A DNA stretch of 35,680 nt, taken from an uncultured Anaerolineaceae bacterium. GTDB taxonomy: Bacteria > Chloroflexota > Anaerolineae > Promineifilales > Promineifilaceae. The translations under genes and the position numbers were made by a program. The stretch covers positions 1 to 35,680 of the forward strand of contig CALBTC010000366.1 in the NCBI GenBank assembly GCA_937967805.1. The letters are read 5' to 3'. Below are positions 8,784 to 17,834 of the stretch, in pieces. The first letter of the stretch is position 1, and every line of letters starts with the position of its first letter. The notes beneath the pieces are model-generated. The model made no database searches. It was not told the DNA's origin and saw only the letters and a program-made list of their open reading frames with translations.

Positions 8784-10193
8784 ATGTTCCACGTTACTCT
8801 CATTTCTACCTATGATTTAGGCCACCAGCCGTTTGGGTTGGCGTCGCCGGCTGCATGGTTGGCAGAGGCGGGGGCGGAGGTGACGTGTGTGGATGTGTCG
8901 TTACGGCCGTTCTCCCCCCAAACCGTGCAAAACGCCAACCTCGTTGCCTTTTATCTGCCCATGCACACCGCCACCCGGTTGGCCGTAGGGCTCATCAAGC
9001 GGGTGCAGCGGATCAATCCCGAAGCCCACATTTGCGCTTACGGTCTGTATGCGCCCGTCAACGAGGCGTATTTGCAGCAGCTCGGCGTGCAAACGATTTT
9101 GGGCGGTGAATTTGAGCAGGGATTGGTTGATCTGGTAACGGCGCTGCGCGACGGTCAATCGCTGCCCAGCCTGCCTTCGGTTTCGTTGTCACGGCAGCAG
9201 TTTAAACGGCCGTCTCGCCAAACCTTGCCACCCCTCACCGAATACGCCTACCTGGACACGCCCGCCGGACGGCGCATCGTCGGCTATACGGAAGCAACGC
9301 GCGGCTGCAAACATCTGTGCCGCCACTGCCCGATTGTGCCGGTGTATAACGGCCGTTTCCGCATCGTGCAGCCGGAAGTGGTCCTGGCCGACGTGCGCCA
9401 GCAGGTGGCCGCCGGGGCGCAGCACATCACCTTTGGCGACCCCGACTTTTTGAACGGCCCCGGCCACGCCTTGCCGCTGATACAGGCGCTGCACGACGAA
9501 TTCCCCGATCTCACTTATGACGTCACCATTAAAATTGAGCATCTGCAAAAGCAAGCCGATGCCCTGCCCCTGCTGCGCGATACCGGCTGCCTCTTTGTAG
9601 TCAGTGCGGTGGAGGCGGTGGATGATGGCATCCTGGACATTTTGGACAAAGGACACACACGCGAGGATTTTGTCCAGGTGGCCCAGCGTATGCGCCAGAT
9701 TGGTTTGCCACTGACGCCCACCTTTGTCACCTTCACGCCGTGGACCACGCTGCGCGGCTATGCCGATTTTCTGGCGTTGATGGCCGAGCTGGACCTGGTT
9801 GAAGCGATCAATCCGATTCAGTACGCTATCCGGCTGTTGATTCCTGAGGGGTCGCGGTTGTTGGAATTGGATGAGGTGCGGGGGTTGGTACGGCCGTTCG
9901 ACGAAGCCGCCCTTGTTTATCCCTGGAGCCATCCGGACCCGGCGGTGGACGCGCTGTACGAAACGGTTTTCAAGCTGGTGAAAGCTAGCCAAAGCGCCGG
10001 CGAATCGCGCCAGACGCTGTTCAGGCGCATCTGGCAGGCGGTGATGGATTTACTGCCGGAGGCGGAGCGGGCGTTTTGGGCCGAACGGCAGCCCGTCCTT
10101 AGCAAAGCCGTCCGAGCCGTGCCCACCCTCAGCGAAGATTGGTACTGATGAGCGGAGCCCTTTACGGAGCAGTTTGCTTCCGACCTGGTATAA
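8784..10193 (+). CDS. B12-type radical SAM protein, probable selenoprotein with tandem Sec (UUAEP) tail
   Basis: 454 residues to the first TGA; 469 if both TGA codons are read. Residues 1-115 resemble a cobalamin-binding-type N-terminal domain (LISTYDLGHQPFGLASPAAW). The radical SAM core follows, with CKHLCRHC placing cluster cysteines at 175, 179 and 182 (Cx3Cx2C), and then a C-terminal helical domain. The reaction is unknown. The protein resembles, from memory, the family called 'CUAEP/CCAEP-tail radical SAM (seleno)protein', which carries Cys-Cys or Cys-Sec before Ala-Glu-Pro. Here the frame reads D-W-Y, TGA (10146), TGA (10149), A-E-P-F-T-E-Q-F-A-S-D-L-V, TAA (10191). The tail motif is present exactly where expected, with both thiol positions as TGA. 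A SECIS-like hairpin lies just downstream. If Sec is not inserted the protein ends at Tyr454. Confidence 0.7.
10146..10182 (+). promoter_or_regulatory. Tandem UGA codons and SECIS-like hairpin
   Basis: In-frame TGA-TGA (10146-10151) is followed by a small stem: CGGA (10165-10168) pairs with TCCG (10179-10182), and GC (10169-10170) pairs with GC (10176-10177). There is a single bulged T (10178) and the loop is AGTTT, with an apical G-T. A short helix, a GU in the apical loop and a bulged U are bacterial SECIS traits. The loop starts about 20 nt after the second TGA. The bulge is on the 3' side, unlike the E. coli fdhF element, so this is a candidate only. Confidence 0.45.
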
Positions 10194-10227
10194 AACGGTA
10201 ATCGGTTATCGGTGAACGGTAAACCGA
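10194..10227. repeat. Heptad-period intergenic element (acggtaa type)
   Basis: Units acggtaa-tcggtta-tcggtga-acggtaa-accg start 2 nt after TAA 10191-10193, the end of the extended radical SAM frame, rather than after the first TGA 45 nt earlier. Other elements of this family also start right at stop codons. This copy is one-sided (no inverted half). Confidence 0.65.
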
Positions 10228-10230
10228 GGG

Positions 10231-10258
10231 AGGGAGGCAGCCTCTTGGCTGCCTCCCT
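10231..10258. terminator. Bidirectional hairpin between convergent genes
   Basis: A perfect 12-bp stem, agggaggcagcc (10231-10242) with ggctgcctccct (10247-10258), and a TCTT loop. It lies between the radical SAM gene (+) and the giant exoprotein gene (-), 8 nt beyond the latter's stop. T-tracts are short on both sides, so termination strength is uncertain. Confidence 0.7.
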
Positions 10259-10266
10259 GTTCCAGT

Positions 10267-13200
10267 TTATTTGCCGTCGTGGATTTTGATATTGCCGCCG
10301 CCGATCACCTGGTCAAACCCGTTGTCATAGACAACAATTTCGTTGCCACCATCCTCGTACCAAATTTTGATTCTGAAGGTATCCTCTTCGGACGGATTCT
10401 TGTTATTGCCATCTGTTGCCCAAATCATAAATTGGAACGATTCACCATTAGGCGCCAAAGCACCGTTGATGGTGCCGGACCCTTTGTATTGGGCATTGGC
10501 GCCGCCCTGGTTGACGACCAGCCATTCATAGCTGTCTGAATGGAAATTCAGGTTACCGGCGGAGAAGTTAAACTCTGTGTTGCCTGTAGGCACGTTGGCG
10601 CCTTTTTTATATTTGGAGACAAAACCAAAGTTTGCTTTACCTTCCGCTCCGGCACAAAGGGCATCCAGCTGGCACCAACCAGGCTCTGACCAAATCCAGC
10701 CGCCGCCGGTGACAAATCCACCTGAGGGATCGTAAATCACGATGAAATCTTCGGCCGTATTTGAGCCAGTGTCACCATCTTTGTCGGTTACGGCGACCCG
10801 GACAGTATAGACGCCCGGCTCTGTGTAATTGAGCGGTGTGCTGCAACTGGTTCCGGTCACGTTGGTGATGGTTACATCAACAGCGAAGGTCACGCCATCG
10901 TAATCCAGGTCGAATTCGCAGGTGTAAAACTCATCCAACGTTCCGGCCGGATCGCCAAAGGTGACAGCGACAGTGTAGGATGATTGATCATCTAGTTCGA
11001 CTGGGGCGAGAGGCACTGTGATAGTGTCTACGGTGGGGGCCACATTGTTAACCGTGAGGGCAAAGCTGGCCTGAGCCGTATCCTGGCCATCATCGACAAA
11101 AATGGTGACGGTCTGGCTTTGCGCCGGGCCGTCTGTGGTGTTGAAGCTCCAGGAGTAGGTGCCATCGTTATTGTCGTTGACAATGCCCACGGAAGCGGTT
11201 AGCGTGACGCTGCCGCTGTCGATATCGCTAAAGGAGCCGCTATTAACGGCCGTTTGTCCCTCATCCACAACCACAGCTGCCTGATCGACGGTGATTTCTG
11301 GTGGATCGTTGACGCAAACCACATCGATCGTCACGTTAGCGATGTTGGAGTCATCGGTGCCGTCGTTGGCGTGGTAGGTGAAGCTGTCGCTGCCGCAGAA
11401 GTTGGGGTCGGGTGTATAGTCGAATGAGCCGTCGCCGTTGAGGGTGAGGGAGCCATTGGAGGTTGTGGAGTCGAGAACGGCCGTTAACCCATCCCCGTCC
11501 GCATCCGTATCCCCATTCAGCACGCCGGGAGCCGGTTCGTTCAGCGTCGTGTCTTCGTTGGTGCTGAATAAATCATCATCCGCGACCGGTGCATCATTGA
11601 CGCAAACCACGTTAATCGTCACGGTGGCGATGTTGGAGTCATCGGTGCCGTCATTGGCGTGATAGGTGAAGCTGTCCGTCGCGCCGCAGAAGCCGATTGC
11701 CGGCGTGTAGCTAAAGGAGCCATCGGTATTGAGAGTGAGCGCGCCGTTGCTCGTAGTCGTATCGAGAACAGCCGTCAGGGTATCTCCCGTGTCCACATCG
11801 TTGTCGCCGTCGAGCACACCCGGTGCTAAGACGTTAAGCGGCACGTCCTCATCGGTGCTGTAATTGTCATCGTCAGCAACCGGTGCGTCGTTGATACATG
11901 CCACGACAATCGTTACAGTGGCGACGTTCGAATCGGCCTGACCGTCGTTGGCGTGGTAAGTGAAGCTCTCCTCGCCACAGAAGTCGGCATCAGGAATGTA
12001 GTCGAAGGAGCCGTCGCTGTTGAGTGATAGAGAGCCGTTGCTGGTTGTGGTGTCGAGAACGGCCGTTAGCGCATCCCCATCTGGGTCGGTATCGTTGCCC
12101 AACACCCCAGGAGCTGCCACGGTCAAGGCGGTGTCCTCGTCGGTAGTGTAAATGAGAACTTCGTTTGGTGGTGTGTACTCCTCCAAGATATCCAGAATAG
12201 GGACACCAAATCCTCCCATAGCATAAATCTTCCCATTGGTTGCTGCAGCCACCGCAGGGGTGCGTGCGGTAGGCATGCTGGCCCGGGCAATCCAAGTGTC
12301 CGTCGCAGGATCGTATTCCTCCACAGTTCCAAGAGAGCTGCCGTTGAATCCACCGATGGCGTATATCTTCCCATTACTTGCTGTAACTATGCCCGGCACA
12401 TTGCGAGCAGTCGGCATGCTGGCCCGGGTGGTCCAAGTGTCCGTCGCAGGGTCGTACTCCTCCACCGTAGACAAAAAGCTGCCATTGGTTCCACCAATGA
12501 GATAGATCTTTCCGTTACTGGCTGTAGCCGCTCCCGCCCCCACACGCGCAGTAGGCATATTGGCTCGGGTTACCCAGGTGTCGGTTGCAGGGTCGTATTC
12601 CTCTACGGTAGCCAAAAAATCGGAGCCAGTTGTTGTTCCACCAAATACGTAGATCTTGCCGTTACTTGCTACCGCTGCCGCGACGGCATTCCGCGCAGTA
12701 GGCATATAGGCCCGTATCGTCCAGGTGTCCGTTGCAGGGTCGTATTCCTCCGTCGCAGCAAACACAGTCCCACTCGCTTGTCCACCGATCACATAGATCT
12801 TTCCATTCATAGCCTCTACTACACCCGGGCTATTCCGCGCAGTAGGCATGTTGGCCCGTATTGACCAGGTGTCGGTTGCAGGGTCGTATTCCTCTACTAC
12901 AGCTGAATAAGTTGGGCCATTGCTAATCCCACCGATAGCGTACACCTTGCCGTTGCTCGCCCCAACGGCTGCCATACTGTACCGTCCTGTGGGCATATTG
13001 GCCCGAGTCGTCCAGTTGTCTCCTTCGTCTGTGGTTGCAGGATCATTCACCGCCACCGGCGCGTCGTTGACGGCGTTCACGGTGAGGGTCACCGTGGCGA
13101 TGTTGCTGTCTGCCGTGCCATCATTGGCCATGTAGGTAAAGGAGTCGCTCCCGTTGAAGTCAGCAGCCGGAGTATAGCTGAAGGATCCATCAGTGTTCAG

Positions 13201-16200
13201 GGTCAGAGACCCATTGCTCGTGGTCGTGTCGAGAACGGCCGTCAGCGCATCGCCATCGGCGTCGAAATCGCCGTCAAGCACGCCGGGCATCGCGACGTTC
13301 AACGTAGTATCCTCGACCGTGCTATAGCTGTCGTCGTCGGCTACCGGCGGTTGATTGGGCACCGTGGTGGCAAAGCAGGCTGAGAATTCCGATGTGTTGT
13401 TGTTGACATCCGTCGCTGTTGCCGTAACGGTATCACCAGGCGTTGCTGGCGGGAATGTCACCGAAAAGGATGCATTACCACTAGCATCCGTCGCCACGTT
13501 TGTGGTGCCCATCACTAGTTCGCCTTCGCCAAAGCCAGATGGATCGCAGCTACTGTTGCTAAAGAATTGTAGAGTAAAGGTGCTGTTGGGAACACTGTTC
13601 AGTGTGCCAATGATAGTCAAGCCGGAGGCATCGTTGTTAACCGAAGTAATGACAGGAAAGTTCTGTAAGTCATTAGCACCGGTATCACCATCATCGACAT
13701 CGTTGGTCGTCACACCGCCAGTACCCAAATCAATGCCCAGCCCCACGTTGTTGTAAATGTCATTGCCAAGAATTAGGTTATTCGTAGAGGTTGAACTTGG
13801 TATGGCGATGCCAGCGGCTCCACTGTTGGCGATAATATTGCCCGCACCAGTGGATGTTCCGCCGATGATGTGATTGCTGCCTGAAGAAATGCGTATCCCG
13901 TCGCCGTTGTTGCCCATGGCTACCGTGCCGGTGGCATCCGTGCCAATGTAGTTGCCGGACACGGTCGCCCCGGATCCAGAAACAAGTACGGCCGAGACGA
14001 AACTAAACGTCGAGCCATTGCCGCTGATGACATTACGCTCGGCCGCGTCGTTTAAGCCATCGGCGTTGGTGCCCAAACGCACATCACCATTAATTTGCAG
14101 ACCCCATTGCAGATTTCCTAACGGGACAGAGCCGGTTATATCTGTGCCTACAAAGTTGCCGGCAATAACGACGTTGGTGGCGTTGGTGGCATTGATGCCG
14201 TTTACCGTATTGCCGCTGATGACGTTTCGCTCTGCCACATCGCTGAGCCCGTCACCGTTTGTGCCCACGAGCTTGTCGGCACCGGAGAAACTCAATCCGC
14301 TGCCATCATTCGGCAGAACGGCCGTGCCGCTGGCATCCAGCCCGATAATATTGCCTGCGATAACGCCAGTGACGCCAGATTGTAGTGAAACACCGCCTAG
14401 ATTATTTCCGCTTATTAAATTACCTTCAGCCCCATCACCAGTGCCATCTCCATTGGTTCCCACGGTAACATTTGCACCGCTGAGACCAAGCACACCAGTT
14501 TCGTTCGCTAATGCCGTTGCGCCGGTGACGTCTGTGCCGATATAGTTGCCGGCAATCAAGGCATCATCGCCCCCGTTAATGGTAATACCGCGGAAGTTGT
14601 TGCCGCTAATGATGTTGCGTTCGAGCGCGTCACTGAGGCCATCACCGTTCGTACCAATGAGAGCGTTGTCGCCCCCCAAATAAATACCCGCTGTAAAAAC
14701 ATCATTGAAGGTTGCATTGCCAACGGCCGTTGTGCCGCTTATGTCCGTGCCTATATAGTTGCCAGCCATAATTGTGCCATCTGGCCCGCTGACGTAGATG
14801 CCGGCCCCCGGATTGCCGCTAATGATGTTTCGCTCTTCAACATCACTGATGCCATCCCCGTTGGTGCCAATACGTGTATTATCGGCACCGAAGAGCAGCA
14901 TAACACCGGCCTGACCCAAATTTGGTAGGGCACTGGTGCCCGCAGCGTCGATCCCAATATGATTGCCCGCTACAACATTCCCTGTCGCGCCTGTGCCCGT
15001 GATAGAAATGCCACGGCTGCTATTGCCGCCAATGACATTGCCTTCGAGGGAGTCGTCAATGCCGTCTCCATCCGTACCGATAATATTGTTCGGCGCGCCA
15101 TCAATATATACGCCTATCGCCGTATCGGCCGCCAAACTGCCATCGTTCCCCAGGTAGCTGCGCGTGATCTTGTTGCCGGACGCGCCGGCTCCTTCGAGCA
15201 GAATGCCCCAAGAAAAATCCTGGATCTGCAGCGCGCGCACTTCATTTTCTGCCGACGTAATTTTAAGCCCGCGCACAAAGCTGCCGGTCCCTGGACCGTC
15301 GAGGACGATGACCGGCGCGCCGGCGTAGCCAGGGGCAGTTGTGCCGTCAATCAGGGTTCCCCCTGAGGAGTCAGTCAACGTTGGCAGTTGAAATGATTGA
15401 TTGATTGTCCCTGCCACCTGGAAGGTGATAGTGTCCGGCCCAGGATTATTGTTGGCGCAGACGATCGCTGCGGCCAGCGAACCTGCACCAGCATCGTTCA
15501 GATTTGTCACCGTACAAGGCAGGCGAATCTTAGCCAAGAAACCATCCGCAGTACCACCCCCGTATGTCTGTTCAAAAGCACCGGACGTTACCGGAAAGTC
15601 AGTTGAGTTAGTGGCACCGGCTACATAGACTTCATTGTTGTCACCAACGGCAATCGCTCGACCAACTTCAACAGCAGCACCGCCATTACCACCGAGGAAA
15701 GTCCCATAGATAATATTCGTCCCGACAGTATTCATCACCAGGAGGTAGGCGGAGTGCCCGTTTAGATCTGATTGAAAAGCATCACTTGTGATTGGTAGAT
15801 TCGAAGAAAAGGTCTGGCCCGTGATGTAAGCGTTTCCTGCACTGTCGACGTCAATTGCAGTTCCATAATCATTACTTGTTCCTCCTACAAAGGTTGAATA
15901 GCTAACGTTGCCTGTGGGGTCAAACTTGGTAATGTAGGGATCGTGTCCGCCATTGTAAGTTGTGTCAAACGCGCTCGCGGTTGTCGGAAAATCTGTGGAA
16001 GTGGTAAGCCCTGTCACATAGGCGTTGCCAGCAGCGTCCACGGCCACACCGCCGGTTATTGGCGAACTCGATTCATAATTGTTGCCTCCAAGATAAGTCC
16101 CATAAACAAGCGCGGTACCGGAAGAATTGAGCTTGACTAAAAACGCATCAGTTGCGCCGGCAAAGGCGGATTGGAAAGCTCCGGAAGTTACTGGAAAATC

Positions 16201-17718
16201 CGGTGAATCTGTAAAACCATTAATCAGGATGTTACCTGATGAATCCAAATCGGCTGAATAGGTGTAGTCGAGACCGCTACCGCCGATAAACGTTCCATAT
16301 AAAAGTGAGCTACCAGTGGCATCAAATTTTACCGCGAATAGATCTTGACAGACTGTACAACCAACCGAGTTAAACGTTGGATCAAAAGCACCAATTGTCG
16401 TAGGAAAATCATTGGAACTTGTATGGCCTACTACGTGTGCTTGCCCAAGCCCATCAGCTTTTACGGACCATGCCCGTTCGCTGCTGCTACCTCCCAAGAA
16501 GCTAGCATAAACAATGCTTGACCCACTGGATGAAAGCTTGAGGACAAAACTGTCGCCACCAGCAGAAGTTACATCAAATGCACCAGTCGTGACCGGAAAA
16601 TCAGAGGAGGAAGTAAAGCCTGAAACGTAGACATTACCGGCTGCATCCACATCAAGTGCGTCGCCTGCCTCTTGGCCGGCACCACCGATGTACGTCGCAA
16701 AAACAAGGCTTGTACCCGAACTGTCAATCTTCGCGACATAGATGTCATCTGAACCGTCTAAAGTAGTGTCTAAAGAACCAGCAGTAACAGGAAAATCAGT
16801 ACTGGAGGTCTGACCCGTAACGTATGCGCTTCCGGTTGAGTCTACATCCAATCCAAATAGCTGCTCTTGGTTGATGCCGCCAAGGTAGGTTGCGTAGACA
16901 AGTATGGGATCGATAATGAGCGGAAGATTTTTATTATATTCCCCAAGAGCAAAACCAACTTCTCTCTGGCCATAGAATATGTAATGCCCTATGACTTCTA
17001 CCCGTTCTCCCGCAATTTCCTGGTATATGATTGGTGCCTGCTGAATCACTTTTTCGTGGCCTACTGACAGAACGATATTCCCTTCCTTATCAATCTGTAG
17101 ATCATCGACGCCGTCAAACCTCAGACCAATCAATCCAGGATCCGCACCTGGTTGGACGACAAAATCATATTCAAGCTGGCCCTGGTTGCCGTAATAAACT
17201 AGGTCTATGCCGGGGTAGACTTCCTCATAGCGCACTTTGGCGTAGGTGGGAACATCAGTTTGCCACTTGGCTGGATCGTTCCCGATAAAGTAATTTATTT
17301 TTCCGGGGAGTTCTTCCTGGCCCAAGGCTTGTGGGTTGGGGTTTGCGCCGATGAGCTGTAAACGGACAACGCTGGCGGCGCCGGATTCACCTTCTAATGG
17401 CTTGTTTAAAACCATCACAGCTTCGTCGCCGGCGAGGTACATGGTGTAGCCATTGCCGCGCGACAAAAACGTCACGTCGCTGTCTACCTGACCTTGATTC
17501 ATCTCAAAACTTAAGGGCAGATTGCCAAAATTGTCCACAAGTAGGGAGGATCCTGCCGATGATGCGAGCAGGCTGCTGGCTGCGTGCTCGTGGTTAAAAT
17601 AAGACCAATGTGAGGAAGTGAAAAATATTAAGGTTGTGATTATGAGCATCAGCCCTAAAAATAATGTGAAGAGCTGCTTATTCATCGATTTGGTTGGTTT
17701 ATATTCTGGCACGTACAT
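10267..17718 (-). CDS. Giant secreted mosaic protein: DUF7948/SBBP, beta-helix, tandem Ig-like and Kelch repeats
   Basis: 2,483 residues. An N-terminal hydrophobic segment (LFTLFLGLMLIITTLIFF, about 15-35) acts as signal or anchor. Domains in order: DUF7948-like (LSFEMNQGQVDSDVTFLSRG, about 68-270); SBBP beta-propeller repeats (YATYLGG...AYVTGQT...DFPVT, about 272-730); a right-handed beta-helix region with RNIISGN/GNYIGTD repeats (about 735-1340); an Ig-like segment; an Ig/cadherin-like tandem repeat (D-G-S-F-S-Y-T-P, about 1460-1560); a six-blade Kelch propeller (YDPATDTW...MPTAR, about 1567-1854); three more tandem Ig-like repeats (about 1855-2145); PKD-like domains (about 2145-2330); and a C-terminal domain opening GGFVTGGGWIWSEPG that resembles the post-COAP-1 type. 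Probably a surface adhesin or matrix protein. GGGAGG stands 9 nt before ATG 17718; an ATG at 17685 is an alternative. No LPXTG-like sorting motif was seen. Confidence 0.9.
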   Translation of the reverse strand: MYVPEYKPTKSMNKQLFTLFLGLMLIITTLIFFTSSHWSYFNHEHAASSLLASSAGSSLLVDNFGNLPLSFEMNQGQVDSDVTFLSRGNGYTMYLAGDEAVMVLNKPLEGESGAASVVRLQLIGANPNPQALGQEELPGKINYFIGNDPAKWQTDVPTYAKVRYEEVYPGIDLVYYGNQGQLEYDFVVQPGADPGLIGLRFDGVDDLQIDKEGNIVLSVGHEKVIQQAPIIYQEIAGERVEVIGHYIFYGQREVGFALGEYNKNLPLIIDPILVYATYLGGINQEQLFGLDVDSTGSAYVTGQTSSTDFPVTAGSLDTTLDGSDDIYVAKIDSSGTSLVFATYIGGAGQEAGDALDVDAAGNVYVSGFTSSSDFPVTTGAFDVTSAGGDSFVLKLSSSGSSIVYASFLGGSSSERAWSVKADGLGQAHVVGHTSSNDFPTTIGAFDPTFNSVGCTVCQDLFAVKFDATGSSLLYGTFIGGSGLDYTYSADLDSSGNILINGFTDSPDFPVTSGAFQSAFAGATDAFLVKLNSSGTALVYGTYLGGNNYESSSPITGGVAVDAAGNAYVTGLTTSTDFPTTASAFDTTYNGGHDPYITKFDPTGNVSYSTFVGGTSNDYGTAIDVDSAGNAYITGQTFSSNLPITSDAFQSDLNGHSAYLLVMNTVGTNIIYGTFLGGNGGAAVEVGRAIAVGDNNEVYVAGATNSTDFPVTSGAFEQTYGGGTADGFLAKIRLPCTVTNLNDAGAGSLAAAIVCANNNPGPDTITFQVAGTINQSFQLPTLTDSSGGTLIDGTTAPGYAGAPVIVLDGPGTGSFVRGLKITSAENEVRALQIQDFSWGILLEGAGASGNKITRSYLGNDGSLAADTAIGVYIDGAPNNIIGTDGDGIDDSLEGNVIGGNSSRGISITGTGATGNVVAGNHIGIDAAGTSALPNLGQAGVMLLFGADNTRIGTNGDGISDVEERNIISGNPGAGIYVSGPDGTIMAGNYIGTDISGTTAVGNATFNDVFTAGIYLGGDNALIGTNGDGLSDALERNIISGNNFRGITINGGDDALIAGNYIGTDVTGATALANETGVLGLSGANVTVGTNGDGTGDGAEGNLISGNNLGGVSLQSGVTGVIAGNIIGLDASGTAVLPNDGSGLSFSGADKLVGTNGDGLSDVAERNVISGNTVNGINATNATNVVIAGNFVGTDITGSVPLGNLQWGLQINGDVRLGTNADGLNDAAERNVISGNGSTFSFVSAVLVSGSGATVSGNYIGTDATGTVAMGNNGDGIRISSGSNHIIGGTSTGAGNIIANSGAAGIAIPSSTSTNNLILGNDIYNNVGLGIDLGTGGVTTNDVDDGDTGANDLQNFPVITSVNNDASGLTIIGTLNSVPNSTFTLQFFSNSSCDPSGFGEGELVMGTTNVATDASGNASFSVTFPPATPGDTVTATATDVNNNTSEFSACFATTVPNQPPVADDDSYSTVEDTTLNVAMPGVLDGDFDADGDALTAVLDTTTSNGSLTLNTDGSFSYTPAADFNGSDSFTYMANDGTADSNIATVTLTVNAVNDAPVAVNDPATTDEGDNWTTRANMPTGRYSMAAVGASNGKVYAIGGISNGPTYSAVVEEYDPATDTWSIRANMPTARNSPGVVEAMNGKIYVIGGQASGTVFAATEEYDPATDTWTIRAYMPTARNAVAAAVASNGKIYVFGGTTTGSDFLATVEEYDPATDTWVTRANMPTARVGAGAATASNGKIYLIGGTNGSFLSTVEEYDPATDTWTTRASMPTARNVPGIVTASNGKIYAIGGFNGSSLGTVEEYDPATDTWIARASMPTARTPAVAAATNGKIYAMGGFGVPILDILEEYTPPNEVLIYTTDEDTALTVAAPGVLGNDTDPDGDALTAVLDTTTSNGSLSLNSDGSFDYIPDADFCGEESFTYHANDGQADSNVATVTIVVACINDAPVADDDNYSTDEDVPLNVLAPGVLDGDNDVDTGDTLTAVLDTTTSNGALTLNTDGSFSYTPAIGFCGATDSFTYHANDGTDDSNIATVTINVVCVNDAPVADDDLFSTNEDTTLNEPAPGVLNGDTDADGDGLTAVLDSTTSNGSLTLNGDGSFDYTPDPNFCGSDSFTYHANDGTDDSNIANVTIDVVCVNDPPEITVDQAAVVVDEGQTAVNSGSFSDIDSGSVTLTASVGIVNDNNDGTYSWSFNTTDGPAQSQTVTIFVDDGQDTAQASFALTVNNVAPTVDTITVPLAPVELDDQSSYTVAVTFGDPAGTLDEFYTCEFDLDYDGVTFAVDVTITNVTGTSCSTPLNYTEPGVYTVRVAVTDKDGDTGSNTAEDFIVIYDPSGGFVTGGGWIWSEPGWCQLDALCAGAEGKANFGFVSKYKKGANVPTGNTEFNFSAGNLNFHSDSYEWLVVNQGGANAQYKGSGTINGALAPNGESFQFMIWATDGNNKNPSEEDTFRIKIWYEDGGNEIVVYDNGFDQVIGGGNIKIHDGK

Positions 17719-17735
17719 TTAGGAGGTCCTCCCTT
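17719..17735 (-). promoter_or_regulatory. Shine-Dalgarno inside a self-complementary segment
   Basis: On the minus strand the leader of the giant exoprotein reads GGGAGGACCTCCTAA followed by ATG. The ribosome-binding GGAGG is followed after one base by its complement CCTCC, so it could be hidden in a tight structure or arise from a tandem palindrome. It sets the chosen start. Confidence 0.4.
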
Positions 17736-17780
17736 CCTTAAGGAATAAAGATGATTACATTCTAAAAAGCACCCCCTCTC

Positions 17781-17822
17781 CTAAAAAACAATGAGGCTCA
17801 CAAATTTTTGTGAGCCTCGTTG
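17781..17822 (-). terminator. Rho-independent terminator of the beta-helix gene
   Basis: 16-bp stem (17789-17804 with 17807-17822, one G-T wobble, core gaggctcacaaa/tttgtgagcctc), followed on the minus strand by TTTTTT (complement of 17783-17788). It lies just past the stop at 17835, between the two secreted-protein genes, so they are likely separate transcripts. Confidence 0.85.
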
Positions 17823-17834
17823 TGAAACATTTGA

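Noticed and set aside
12160..13045. CRISPR-like periodic repeats in the Kelch region
   Set aside because: The repeats are coding Kelch blades of about 50 residues, in frame, with variable spacing; there are no cas genes.
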